A stretch of DNA of 64,000 bases from Gemmataceae bacterium. GTDB lineage: Bacteria; Planctomycetota; Planctomycetia; Gemmatales; Gemmataceae. The notes under the pieces are model-generated. The model made no database searches and had not been told where the DNA came from. It worked only from the letters and a program-made list of their open reading frames with translations. The stretch is from assembly GCA_019636445.1 (NCBI GenBank), contig JAHBXO010000023.1:1-64000 (forward strand). The letters are read 5' to 3'. The position numbers and the translations under genes are program-made. Shown here piece by piece: positions 16,862-25,882 of this stretch; position 1 is the first letter of the stretch; the number at the start of each line of letters is the position of its first letter.

Positions 16862-18115
16862 TCACACCATCAGCGGTTTCATCGATTCCGACTTCGCCTC
16901 GTCCCGCTTCAAGTCCTCGATCAGCGGCCAGAGTTCGTCGATGTCGTCCTTGAAGAGGTTGCCGATGAGCACGTCGGTGATCAGGCCCTTGCGGTCCGGG
17001 TTGCGGCGGACGAGCTTGCCGAAGTTCAGCCCCTCGTAGAACTCGCACACGAGCCGGCGCATCCGGTCCATGCCCTTGGTGTACTCCGGCTCCCAGGCGC
17101 GCAGGCGGGATTCGGACACGTCCTCGTCGGCGATCGCCTCGCTGATGCAATCGGCCGCCATGCGCGCGGAGGTGAGCGCGAGGAGCACGCCGGAGGAATA
17201 GAGCGGGTCGAGGAAGCCGAAGGCGTCGCCAACCAGCACCCAGCCGTCGCCGGCGGCTTTCTTGGCGCGGTAGGAGTACTCCTTCTGCGCGCGGAAGACG
17301 TCGCACCGCTGGGCGTTCGCCAGCCGGGGTTGCAGCCCGGGGCAGCGGGCGACCTCTTCGAAATAGATCGACTCCAGGTCCTTCGCCTCGCGGTTCTGGA
17401 AGAGATAGTCGTACCCGGCCACCACGCCGACGCTCAGGATGTCGTCGTGCAGCGGGATGTACCAGAACCAGCCTTTCTTCCCCTGCGTTTGCAGCACGAT
17501 CGTGGCGCCTTCGTCCCGGCCGATATCGCGGTACGCGCCCTTCCAGTAGGTCCACACGGCGGCCTTCTTCAGCACCGGGTCCCACTCGCGCAGGTTGAGG
17601 CGATCGATGATGAGCGACGACTGCCCGCTGGCGTCCACGACGACCTTGGACTTCACGATCCGTTCGGGGCCGTCGGCGGGTTTCACGCGCACGCCGACGG
17701 CGCGGGGGCCTTCGAAGAGCACCTCGAGCACGCGGGCGCCTTCGTGCACCGCCACCCCGTGATCGCGGGCGTTGTTCAGGAGGGCGTGGTCGAACTCGCT
17801 GCGGCGGACCTGCCAGGTCTGGGAGGATTCGTGCGGCTCGTGGTCCACGAAGTAGAACGGTTCCGAAAGCTTGCCGCGTTCGTTGACGAACTGCACCGAA
17901 TACTTCTTGATGAAGTGGCTGCCCTTCATTTTCTCCAGCAGACCCAGACGCTTCAGGGTGTGGTAGGTATGCGGGATGAGGGATTCGCCGATGTGGAAGC
18001 GCGGGAATCGCTCGCGCTCGAACAGTTCGACCTTATGGCCGTTCTGGGCCAGCAGGGTGGCGGTCGCGCTGCCGGACGGACCGCCGCCAATCACAACGAC
18101 ATCGGGGGCACTCAT
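16862..18115 (-). CDS. FAD-dependent oxidoreductase, flavin-halogenase-like
   Basis: A 417-residue flavoprotein. The Rossmann motif VVVIGGGPSGSATA is at 6-19, followed by ERERFPRFHIGESLIP, typical of the halogenase/geranylgeranyl-reductase group. There is a WxWxIP motif (GWFWYIPL), the signature of FADH2-dependent halogenases, and the second FAD segment VLVGDAFGFLDPLYSSG. A Lys pair (HFIKKYSV) sits where phenolic halogenases carry an important lysine. No signal peptide or membrane segment is seen. The ATG at 18115 gives a clean Rossmann start; an upstream ATG at 18142 is less likely. Geranylgeranyl reductase-like or monooxygenase activity remains possible. It is divergent from the amidohydrolase gene. 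Confidence 0.85.
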   Translation of the reverse strand: MSAPDVVVIGGGPSGSATATLLAQNGHKVELFERERFPRFHIGESLIPHTYHTLKRLGLLEKMKGSHFIKKYSVQFVNERGKLSEPFYFVDHEPHESSQTWQVRRSEFDHALLNNARDHGVAVHEGARVLEVLFEGPRAVGVRVKPADGPERIVKSKVVVDASGQSSLIIDRLNLREWDPVLKKAAVWTYWKGAYRDIGRDEGATIVLQTQGKKGWFWYIPLHDDILSVGVVAGYDYLFQNREAKDLESIYFEEVARCPGLQPRLANAQRCDVFRAQKEYSYRAKKAAGDGWVLVGDAFGFLDPLYSSGVLLALTSARMAADCISEAIADEDVSESRLRAWEPEYTKGMDRMRRLVCEFYEGLNFGKLVRRNPDRKGLITDVLIGNLFKDDIDELWPLIEDLKRDEAKSESMKPLMV

Positions 18116-18198
18116 GGCGTCTCCGCGTTCGGGTGAGTCCATAATCTAGCTAGACCATCCTAGTACACGCGGATTGGCAATTTCCAACAGGGCCGACC

Positions 18199-19857
18199 AT
18201 GCTCGCGATTCTCCTGCTGACGGCCGGCCTGCTGGCGGCCCCGAACGAGACGGCGTCCGCCGATCTCGTGGTCGTGAACGCCCGCGTCTGGACGGGGAAC
18301 CCGAAGTATCCCGAAGCCGAGGCGATCGCCGTCAAGCAGGGTCGCATCCTGTATGTGGGGTCGACGGCGGCGGTGCGGTCATTGGTCGGGCCGTTCACGC
18401 TGCGCACGATCGACGCGGGCGGTCGGCGCGTCGTGCCGGGGTTCTTCGACAGCCACCTGCACCTGCTCGGCGGCGGACGGTCGCTGGCGCAGGTCGAATT
18501 GAAGGACGCGAAGGACGAGGCCGAATTCGGCCGGCGCATCCGGGAGTTCGACGGCAAGACGCCGCGGGACCGCTGGCTGCTCGGCGGCAACTGGGACCAC
18601 GACCGCACCTTCGCCGGCGCGCTGCCGACGGCGGCGATGCTCGACAAGTATGTCCCCAATCGTCCGGCCTTCCTCCGCCGCTACGACGGCCATATGGCCC
18701 TCGCCAATACGGCGGCCCTCAAGCTCGCCGGCATCACCAAGGACACGAAAGACCCGCCCGGCGGCGTCATCGAACGACTCGCCGACGGTTCGCCGAGTGG
18801 CATCCTCAAAGACAACGCGATGGACCTGCTGGACAAGCTGATCCCCGAGCCGAACGCCGAGGAGATTCGCGAAGCCGTCCTCGCCGCCGCGAAGGCGTGC
18901 GCGGCCCAGGGGATCACGAGCGTCACCGACATGGACGGCAGCGCCCCCGTCACGCGGCGGGCGCTCTTCCGCACGCTCCAGGACCTCGACCGCGCCGGCC
19001 AGCTCGACGTGCGCGTCGACCTCCGCTGGCCCATCGCCGCCGCCAGCGAACTCGCCACGCTCGGCGTGAAGGCGAACTTCGGCACGAACTTCGTCCGCAT
19101 CGGCGGCGTGAAGGGCTTCATGGACGGCTCGCTCGGCTCCAGCACCGCCATGATGTTCGCCCCGTACGATTCGAACCCGAAGACCTCGGGTGTCTTCGTC
19201 ACCGAACCGGCCGCGATGCGGGGCCTGATCCGCACGGCCAACGATGCCGGGCTGTCCATCGGTATCCACGCCATCGGAGACCGGGCGAACGCCGAACTGC
19301 TCGCGCTCTACGCCGAGGCCGGGAACGGTTCGCGCCGCTTCCGCATCGAGCACGCGCAGCACCTGCGGCCGGAGGACTACGCGAAGTTCCGGGCCGGCGG
19401 CGTGATCGCGTCGATGCAGCCGTACCACGTGGTGGACGACGGCCGCTGGGCGGAAGGGCGGATCGGGGCGAAACGGTGCCAATCCAGCTACGCGTTCCGC
19501 TCGCTGCTGGATGCGGGCGCGGTGCTGGCGTTCGGTTCCGACTGGCCGGTCGCGCCGCTAAACGTCCTGGAAGGGATCGACGCGGCCGTGAACCGCCGCA
19601 CGCTGGATGGCAAGCACCCGAAGGGCTGGTTCCCGGAGCAGCGGATTTCGGCCGCCGAGGCGTTGCGGGCCTACACCTGCGGCAGCGCCTACGCGGCCTT
19701 CCAGGAGAACGAGAAGGGGACTTTGAGAATTGGAGCGATGGCGGACTTCGTGATTCTGTCCGCCGACATCCTCGCCGACGGCAACCGTGAGCTGATTGGC
19801 AAGGCGAACGTGGACGCGACCGTGCTGGGCGGGAAAGTGCTGTATGAGAGGAAATAA
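18199..19857 (+). CDS. Exported amidohydrolase (YtcJ-like, Amidohydro_3)
   Basis: A 552-residue metal-dependent hydrolase. A short signal peptide (MLAILLLTAGLLAAP) precedes the small beta domain (ADLVVVNARVWTG) and the metal-binding VVPGFFDSHLHLLGGG (H86-x-H88). Later features are GGNWDHDRTF, the LADGSPSGILKDNAM segment, GIHAIGDRANAELL and RIEHAQHL (metal His), and FGSDWPVAPLNVL with the catalytic Asp. This matches the YtcJ-type subfamily, whose substrates are mostly unknown. The signal peptide implies a periplasmic role. It is divergent from the halogenase-like gene, with 83 bases between the two starts. Confidence 0.9.
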   Translation: MLAILLLTAGLLAAPNETASADLVVVNARVWTGNPKYPEAEAIAVKQGRILYVGSTAAVRSLVGPFTLRTIDAGGRRVVPGFFDSHLHLLGGGRSLAQVELKDAKDEAEFGRRIREFDGKTPRDRWLLGGNWDHDRTFAGALPTAAMLDKYVPNRPAFLRRYDGHMALANTAALKLAGITKDTKDPPGGVIERLADGSPSGILKDNAMDLLDKLIPEPNAEEIREAVLAAAKACAAQGITSVTDMDGSAPVTRRALFRTLQDLDRAGQLDVRVDLRWPIAAASELATLGVKANFGTNFVRIGGVKGFMDGSLGSSTAMMFAPYDSNPKTSGVFVTEPAAMRGLIRTANDAGLSIGIHAIGDRANAELLALYAEAGNGSRRFRIEHAQHLRPEDYAKFRAGGVIASMQPYHVVDDGRWAEGRIGAKRCQSSYAFRSLLDAGAVLAFGSDWPVAPLNVLEGIDAAVNRRTLDGKHPKGWFPEQRISAAEALRAYTCGSAYAAFQENEKGTLRIGAMADFVILSADILADGNRELIGKANVDATVLGGKVLYERK

Positions 19858-19903
19858 ATATTAATTACCCATGTTCGCTACTTAATAATGAGGATAGAAT
19901 AGG

Positions 19904-21451
19904 ATGCAAGAGCACAACAATAGATCGTATGCGTCCGAACATCAGTCTCCCCGGTCTGCGACATTTGATCCCGGAATAACACCGATATTCGACGATCGTT
20001 CATTCTCGATAGACACGTCTTTTAGATTGCCTGGAGTTACAGATCGCTACTCAATATTGAACGAAATCGCCCGGGGCGGAATGGGTACAATTTATCTAGC
20101 CTGGGATAAAGTCTTCGGTCGACAGGTGGCCATGAAAACGATCAACGATGCGCATGATCCCGATCAATTGAAAGCTCGTTTTCTAACAGAGGCGCGTATT
20201 ACGGGGCAGCTTGAGCACGTCTCAATTCCACCCGTATTTGACCTTGGACTTTTTTCTGATGGTCGACCATATATGACCATGAAACTGATACGTGGAACAC
20301 AATGGCTGAACCTACTACGTGCAAGAAAAAACTCGTCCCAAGACCTGTTAAGGCATATTGAGATTCTACACAAAGTAAGTAGGGCAGTCGGCTTCGCGCA
20401 TCGCCGAGGGTATATTCATCGCGATCTGAAGCCCGCAAACATCATGGTCGAAGACAATGACGATGTTCAAGTGATGGACTGGGGGCTTGCGAAGCAACTC
20501 ATTTCTGGGTCAAATGATATAACCATGTCGCCGGGTGTCTCCGCAACAGATCAGGGGGCTGTCGCCACCAAATATGGAGCAATTCTTGGCACTCTTTCAT
20601 ATATGGCACCAGAGCAGGCCCGAGGCGACAGCAGTCTCGTTGGTCCGCAATCGGATGTCTATTCTTTAGGGGTCATTCTCTACGAAATCTTGATGTCAAA
20701 ACGAATGCGGACAGCCACCAGTTGGGCGGAGTTGTTAAACGACATCCGCAATGATAACTCCAAACAATTGGCAGTGGAATTGCAGCATGAGGACATCGAT
20801 TCCAAACTCGCTGCGATCGCCTGGGCTTGTTTATCGCAAGATTCGAAACGACGGCCTGAAGATGCAAACGAACTGGGAGACGCCATTCAGGATTATCTTT
20901 ATGGGCAGGAAAGCGACGACAGAGCGGTTCAAGCTGCCATACTTCGGACGAAGCAGCATGAGGAATACAAATCACATGGGCTGAGGGTGGAAATTGCTAA
21001 ACTTAAGAATCAAGTGGAGATGATCAAATCTCAATACATTGTTTCAACTCAAGGTGACATGATACAATCCTTACCTGCTGATACTGCGCTTTCAGCAATG
21101 CAAAGCAGACTAGGTGATCCTGGTGAAATATACTCGCCCCGTAAAAGACAGTATCCTGAGGCATACGCGCCCCTATACCTCTCGTTAATCGACGATCAAT
21201 CCGATGGCTCTGCAGCTAATGCGCCAATGGACAGTGTCATTTCTAGTGGAAATCCAGAAGGCCACTATGCAGGCCATGTATTGCCCGTCTGTGAATTTGC
21301 TTCACCCGAAAATTTGCCATTCCCAAGATTGGACAGTAATTGGCGCAAATCGACATTCTCAGTTAGATCAATTATATTGCTAGTGGCCATGTTGCTCGTC
21401 TTTTGCTTGATGTGTCTTCTTCTGATATTTCCATTTGCATCGACAAAATGA
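19904..21451 (+). CDS. Ser/Thr protein kinase with C-terminal anchor, AT-rich (acquired?)
   Basis: A 515-residue kinase. The Gly loop is ARGGMGTIY (57-65), with Lys78 in VAMKTI, HRDLKPAN (172-179), D192-W-G and GTLSYMAPEQ; all catalytic residues are present. A C-terminal region of about 150 residues without a recognised domain includes a short coiled coil (VEIAKLKNQVEMIKSQY). The protein ends in a membrane helix (489-511, IILLVAMLLVFCLMCLLLIF), so it is tail-anchored with the kinase in the cytoplasm. Codon third positions are rich in A/T, and the gene stands out clearly as less GC-rich than both neighbours. The upstream 46 bases are also AT-rich. This suggests horizontal transfer or a relaxed-composition paralogue. 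Confidence 0.9.
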   Translation: MQEHNNRSYASEHQSPRSATFDPGITPIFDDRSFSIDTSFRLPGVTDRYSILNEIARGGMGTIYLAWDKVFGRQVAMKTINDAHDPDQLKARFLTEARITGQLEHVSIPPVFDLGLFSDGRPYMTMKLIRGTQWLNLLRARKNSSQDLLRHIEILHKVSRAVGFAHRRGYIHRDLKPANIMVEDNDDVQVMDWGLAKQLISGSNDITMSPGVSATDQGAVATKYGAILGTLSYMAPEQARGDSSLVGPQSDVYSLGVILYEILMSKRMRTATSWAELLNDIRNDNSKQLAVELQHEDIDSKLAAIAWACLSQDSKRRPEDANELGDAIQDYLYGQESDDRAVQAAILRTKQHEEYKSHGLRVEIAKLKNQVEMIKSQYIVSTQGDMIQSLPADTALSAMQSRLGDPGEIYSPRKRQYPEAYAPLYLSLIDDQSDGSAANAPMDSVISSGNPEGHYAGHVLPVCEFASPENLPFPRLDSNWRKSTFSVRSIILLVAMLLVFCLMCLLLIFPFASTK

Positions 21452-21575
21452 TGTTCGTAAATCGCAGGCCATTTTGTTGTGGGTAACTGTCAATTGCCGG
21501 TATTGATTGTGAAGTATTCTATGGGTCGCAAAATGGTATCGGGACGCTCGATGCATCCCGACGTTTGACCGAATC

Positions 21576-22124
21576 TTACGGCTTCTTGATCTCGATCAAC
21601 TCCGTCTTCGTGCTCACGTCGCCGGCCTTGCTCACGCTCTTCACCAGGCCGCCCGGCACGTCGTCCGAGAGCCACGTCTGACCTTCGTGGTTTCCTTCCT
21701 TCGTCTTCGTCGTGTACTTCATCCAGGTCGTCTTCACCTCCACGCCGCCGATCTTCAGCGTTTCCTTCCCCTCTTCCTTCTTCACGTCCGGCGTCTCCAC
21801 CTTCGGCTCCTTGCCGTCCTTCGGCTTCTGCACGTCGAAGGTCTTCGGTACGTCCTGCTTCATCGCGGGCGCCTTGAACTCCATGCCGTTGATCTTCGTG
21901 ATGGTCTCGACTTCGACCACGCATTTGTCCGCGCCGACCTCGACGAGCTTCGTGACGATCACGATCTCGGACTTCATCTTGTTGAATTCGCTCTCGGTCT
22001 TCATCGAGATCTGCGTGCCGGGCTTGAACTTGGACCAGCTCTTGAAGGCCGGGTTGTCGACCGGTTCGGCCGAGGCGGCGGAGACGACGACGAGGCACAG
22101 GGCGCTGGCGAGAAGCGTTCGCAT
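21576..22124 (-). CDS. Secreted conserved hypothetical protein
   Basis: A 182-residue protein with a clear signal peptide (MRTLLASALCLVVVSAASA|EP). The mature part alternates beta strands (TQISMKTES, VIVTKLVEVGADKCVVEVET, TWMKYTTKT) with a Lys/Glu-rich linker at about 95-120 (PKDGKEPKVETPDVKKEEGKE). One cysteine is seen in the mature part. The family is not recognised; it may bind lipids or polymers, but that is not supported directly. It lies downstream of sppA on the same strand but beyond sppA's terminator, so it probably has its own promoter. Confidence 0.75.
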   Translation of the reverse strand: MRTLLASALCLVVVSAASAEPVDNPAFKSWSKFKPGTQISMKTESEFNKMKSEIVIVTKLVEVGADKCVVEVETITKINGMEFKAPAMKQDVPKTFDVQKPKDGKEPKVETPDVKKEEGKETLKIGGVEVKTTWMKYTTKTKEGNHEGQTWLSDDVPGGLVKSVSKAGDVSTKTELIEIKKP

Positions 22125-22148
22125 CGCGGGAGTCCTTCGGTGCGGGCG

Positions 22149-22180
22149 AAAAAAAGCCCGGAGGGAGCGTCCCTCCGGGC
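22149..22180 (-). terminator. Intrinsic terminator of sppA
   Basis: Read on the minus strand, a perfect 11-bp stem (GCCCGGAGGGA with its complement, 3-base loop, 22156-22180) is followed by seven T residues (22149-22155). It lies 22 bases after the sppA stop. Confidence 0.9.
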
Positions 22181-22201
22181 CAAGAGATTATCGGAATCGG
22201 C

Positions 22202-24058
22202 TTACTTGAATTCAACGGAGTACGGCAGAAGCGCCTTGACGAAGTCCTTGCGCGTGTTGAGCAGCGGGGCGGCCATGCGCAGGGCCTTTTCCATACCGGG
22301 CAGGTTGAGGGTGGAGACTTCCATCTTGCCGAACGGCATCTTGGCTTCGCCTTCCATGAGTTGCTCGATGAAGGACGACGCCTTCGGCAGGATCAGGAGT
22401 TCCATTTCCTTGGACGGATCGATGCCCGCGAACTTCTTGGCGCCGGCGATGGCGTCGTCGAGGGTGCCGAGTTCGTCCACGAGGCCGTTCGCCTTCGCCT
22501 GGCGACCGGTCCAGACGCGGCCGCTGGCGATCTTGAGGAGTTTCTCCTTGGTCATGTCGACGCCGGCGGCCTTGCGGCCTTCGACCGCCTTCGACGTGAA
22601 CTGATCGTACACCGCTTCGACGATCTCCGTCATCGACTTCCGCTCGGACTCGGTCCAGGGGAAAGTGCTGGAAGTGACGCCGGTGTTCTTGCCGCGGGTC
22701 ACGACTTCGGTCTTCATGCCGCCCCACTCTTCGAGGCCGCCGGTGACCAACTTGAGGCCGAAGACGCCGATGGAACCGGTGATGGTGCCCGGTTCGGCGT
22801 AGATCTTCTTGCAACCCATGCTGATGTAGTACCCGCCGCTGGCGGCGACGTCGCCCATGCTGGCGACGATCGGCTTCTTGCAGTTGATGATCTCCCGCCA
22901 CATAACGTCGCTGGCGAGGGCGGAGCCGCCGGGGCTGTCGACGCGGAGGACGATCGCCTTGACGGTGTCGTTCTTTTCGGCCTGGCGGATGGCGGCGACG
23001 ATCGTCTCGGAGCCGACCGACTGGCCGCCGAGCAGCGGGTTGCCGCCGCCCGACTTGCCAGAGTTGATCGAACCGACCGCGTAGATCACGGCGATCTTCG
23101 GTTCCTTCGATTCGCGAACGGTCTTGCCGCCGCCGCCCATCATCTCCAGGAGCGCGAAGGGGTTGGACAGGTCGAGCTTCTGCGCCTTCGGCTTGCCGTA
23201 GTTCCGCTCGACCTTCACGGCCTTGGCGCCGAGGCCCTTCGCCATCATGTCCGCGAACTGGTCGTCGTAAACGATGCTGTCCACGAGTCCGAGCGACTTG
23301 GCTTTCGTCGCGGTGAACGGGCCTTCGTCGATGATCGCCTTCACCTTCGCGGCGTCGAGCTTGCGGCCCTTGGCGATCGGGTTCACCATTTCGTTCGTGA
23401 AGTTGTCGTCGAGCATCGACTCGATCTGCTCGCGGTTCTCCTTGCTCATGCTGTCGCGGAGGAACGGCTCGACGGCGGCCTTGTAGTCGCCGACCTTGAG
23501 CACGTCCGCCTTGAGCTTCAGCAGTTCGAGCGTGTTCTTGTAGAAGGTGACTTCGGCGCGCATGCCGACGAGTTCGATACCGCCGGATTCGGGCAGGGCG
23601 ATCGCGTCGCACTCGACGGCGAGCAGGTAGGCCTTCGAGGAATAATCCTCGGCATAGGCGAAGACTTTCTTGCCGGTCTTTTTGAAGTTGGCGAGGGCGG
23701 CGCGGAGTTCGTGGAGCTTGCCGTATCCGGCCGAGAAGCCTTCGAGGTCCAGATAGAGGCCGGCGATGTTGTCGTCCTTGGCGGCCTTCTTGATCCGGCC
23801 GAGCATCATGCCGAAGTTTTCTTCGGGCGGCCCGAAGAGCGATTCGGCCGGGACCGGGGATTCATCCAGATCGCCGCCGAACTTGATGTGGGCGACGCGG
23901 ACGGTGCCGGCGTCCGCCTTTGCGTCCTTCTTGTCGGCCTTCTTGTCCGCAGCGGCAGGCTTGGCATCCTCGCCTTTGCCTTTGAACGGGTTTTGGGCGA
24001 ACGCCGCCACGCCGGACAATCCGGCGGCGAGCGCGACTGCCGTGAGCCATCGCTTCAT
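22202..24058 (-). CDS. sppA: Signal peptide peptidase SppA, 67K type
   Basis: A 618-residue S49 serine peptidase that cleaves signal peptides left in the membrane. It has two tandem S49 domains as in the long Escherichia coli form. The general-base Lys193 is in GDYKAAVEPFLRD and the nucleophile Ser407 is in GDVAASGGYY, matching K209/S409 of E. coli. It also has VDSPGGSA and the TGSIGVFG motif. The N-terminus has a signal-peptide-like leader (MKRWLTAVALAAGLSGVAAF), then an unusual Lys/Ala/Asp-rich stretch (26-50). Length is normal for the family. It is transcribed alone, ended by the terminator at 22149. Confidence 0.92.
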   Translation of the reverse strand: MKRWLTAVALAAGLSGVAAFAQNPFKGKGEDAKPAAADKKADKKDAKADAGTVRVAHIKFGGDLDESPVPAESLFGPPEENFGMMLGRIKKAAKDDNIAGLYLDLEGFSAGYGKLHELRAALANFKKTGKKVFAYAEDYSSKAYLLAVECDAIALPESGGIELVGMRAEVTFYKNTLELLKLKADVLKVGDYKAAVEPFLRDSMSKENREQIESMLDDNFTNEMVNPIAKGRKLDAAKVKAIIDEGPFTATKAKSLGLVDSIVYDDQFADMMAKGLGAKAVKVERNYGKPKAQKLDLSNPFALLEMMGGGGKTVRESKEPKIAVIYAVGSINSGKSGGGNPLLGGQSVGSETIVAAIRQAEKNDTVKAIVLRVDSPGGSALASDVMWREIINCKKPIVASMGDVAASGGYYISMGCKKIYAEPGTITGSIGVFGLKLVTGGLEEWGGMKTEVVTRGKNTGVTSSTFPWTESERKSMTEIVEAVYDQFTSKAVEGRKAAGVDMTKEKLLKIASGRVWTGRQAKANGLVDELGTLDDAIAGAKKFAGIDPSKEMELLILPKASSFIEQLMEGEAKMPFGKMEVSTLNLPGMEKALRMAAPLLNTRKDFVKALLPYSVEFK

Positions 24059-24246
24059 GAAATTCGTCCTCGATCGAAGGATGTTTGAACGGGGTACGGG
24101 AATGGGTTCATTGTAGGAGACGATTCGACGGGCGCGGGTTGGCCTTTACGGTGTCTTTGTGATCGTGCTAGCTTTTCGCACCGGCGCGAAGGGAGAATCT
24201 CCATCCCCCGCCCCTAATACCCCGTCTCGGCCAGGAAGGTTTCGCC

Positions 24247-25869
24247 ATGAACCGGCGATGGAATCTGGGCCTGTGGTTCGTTCTCGCGGCCGCGCTCGGC
24301 GCCGTCGGCCAACCGCCCGCCGACGAACGCCCGCCGATCGAGGACCCGGAGGTCCAACAAGCCCAGAATCTCGAATCGCCGGTCCGGCCCGGTCGAAGGG
24401 TCTGGAACGGGCAGCTCACGTCGTTGCAAGGCCCGGTCCCCGCGCCGACGTCGACCGTCGAGAACCGGCCCCCGGCGAGCCTGCCGCCGCAGCCGCCGAC
24501 GCCGACGGTGCAAATTTCCGTCCTCGTGCCGCGGGACCACCCGCCGGGGCAGGACATTCCGTGCACGATCACCGTGACGAACGCGACGTCGGCGGAGGCG
24601 CATCGCGTCGTCGTGCGCCTTGGCGAGCTGGAAGGTGCCCAGACGATCGCGGCGGACCCGAAGCCGGCCGACGCGCAATCGCTGAACTGGAGCTTCAAGG
24701 TTCTCAAAGGGAATGAGAGCCAGAAGATCGAGCTGAAGTTGCGACCGCTGGCGAACGCGAGCAGTGTATCGGTGAAGGCCTTTGTTTCCTTCGAACATGG
24801 TCAGGCCGTCAAGACGACGTTGAGCGAACCGAAGCTGACGGTGAAGACCGAATTGCCGAAACAGGCGACGTCCGACCAGCCGGTGGCGGTGCGCGTGACG
24901 GTCCGCAACGGCGGGCGCGTGCCGATCATGGGTGCCAAGCTGACGCAGACGCTTGGCGAGGGGTTCGAGTTCCACAAGGACATCGCCGGCGGCGAGGCGA
25001 CGAAGCAGGCGAACCAGCGGCTCTGGACGATCGGAACGATCCAGCCGGGCGAGACGAAGACGCTGCAATACCTCGTGACGGCCACGAAGGGCCGGGCGCT
25101 GCGCGTGCTCTCCGTGGTGGACGCCGAAGGGAAGCTGCAAGCGAACGACACGGCCGAGACGACCGTGCTGGACGCGAACCTGCGCGTGCAGCTCACCGGC
25201 GACGGCAAGGCGAACGGGGAGCAGACGGCCCACTACGAAGCCACCGTGACGAACACGGGTACCGTTCCACTCGAAAACGTCCGGCTCGCCGGCGCCGTGC
25301 CGGACGACTGCCGTCTGACGAAGATGACGCGCGGCGGCAAGGAGTACCAGGGCCAGGTGCTCTGGTCGATCGCGAAGCTGGCACCGGGCGAGAGCCAGTC
25401 CTTCCGTTGGGGCTTGCAGTGTCTGGGTGGTGGCCGCCGTGCCGTCCGTGCCGTGGCGACCGCGCGCGGCCTGGAAGACGTGGCTCGTACCGAAACGGTC
25501 TTCCCCGGCACCGCGAACCTCAGCTGGCAATCGAACTTCGACCGCGACACGGTCGCCATCGACCAGCAGGGCGTCTTCACCGTGGTGGTCCGCAACAGCG
25601 GCACGGAGGCGGCGGGGAACGCGCGCCTGACGATCACCCTGCCGAAGGGGTCCGTCAGCCTGGTGCAGGCCAGCCCGCTCTACAAGCAGACCGGAGAAAC
25701 GATCGCGTTCGAGCCGCGGTCGATCCCGGCGGGGAAGTCCGAAACGTTTACCATCACCTTCCGCGGCGAGCAGTACGGCCGGGCCTATTTCTCCGCGAAG
25801 CTCACCGCCGACGCCCTCGGCGACCGCCCCCTCGGGGCGGAGAAGTACGTGGAAGTGACGCGGCGATAA
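24247..25869 (+). CDS. Exported protein with DUF11-like repeats
   Basis: A 540-residue protein with a signal peptide (MNRRWNLGLWFVLAAALGAVG). A Pro-rich segment (to about 95) is followed by four Ig-like repeats of the DUF11 type, each with a V-x-N-x-G strand and an L-x-P-G-E turn. Examples are CTITVTNATSAEAHRVVV, VRVTVRNGGRVPI...IQPGETKTL, YEATVTNTGTVPLENVRL...LAPGESQSF and FTVVVRNSGTEAAGNARL...IPAGKSETF. Such repeats occur in cell-surface proteins. There is no C-terminal anchor or LPXTG. Role unknown; a periplasmic or outer-membrane structural or adhesive function is plausible. The trmB-like gene begins 13 bases after its stop. Confidence 0.85.
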   Translation: MNRRWNLGLWFVLAAALGAVGQPPADERPPIEDPEVQQAQNLESPVRPGRRVWNGQLTSLQGPVPAPTSTVENRPPASLPPQPPTPTVQISVLVPRDHPPGQDIPCTITVTNATSAEAHRVVVRLGELEGAQTIAADPKPADAQSLNWSFKVLKGNESQKIELKLRPLANASSVSVKAFVSFEHGQAVKTTLSEPKLTVKTELPKQATSDQPVAVRVTVRNGGRVPIMGAKLTQTLGEGFEFHKDIAGGEATKQANQRLWTIGTIQPGETKTLQYLVTATKGRALRVLSVVDAEGKLQANDTAETTVLDANLRVQLTGDGKANGEQTAHYEATVTNTGTVPLENVRLAGAVPDDCRLTKMTRGGKEYQGQVLWSIAKLAPGESQSFRWGLQCLGGGRRAVRAVATARGLEDVARTETVFPGTANLSWQSNFDRDTVAIDQQGVFTVVVRNSGTEAAGNARLTITLPKGSVSLVQASPLYKQTGETIAFEPRSIPAGKSETFTITFRGEQYGRAYFSAKLTADALGDRPLGAEKYVEVTRR

Positions 25870-25882
25870 ATACGATCTCTCC

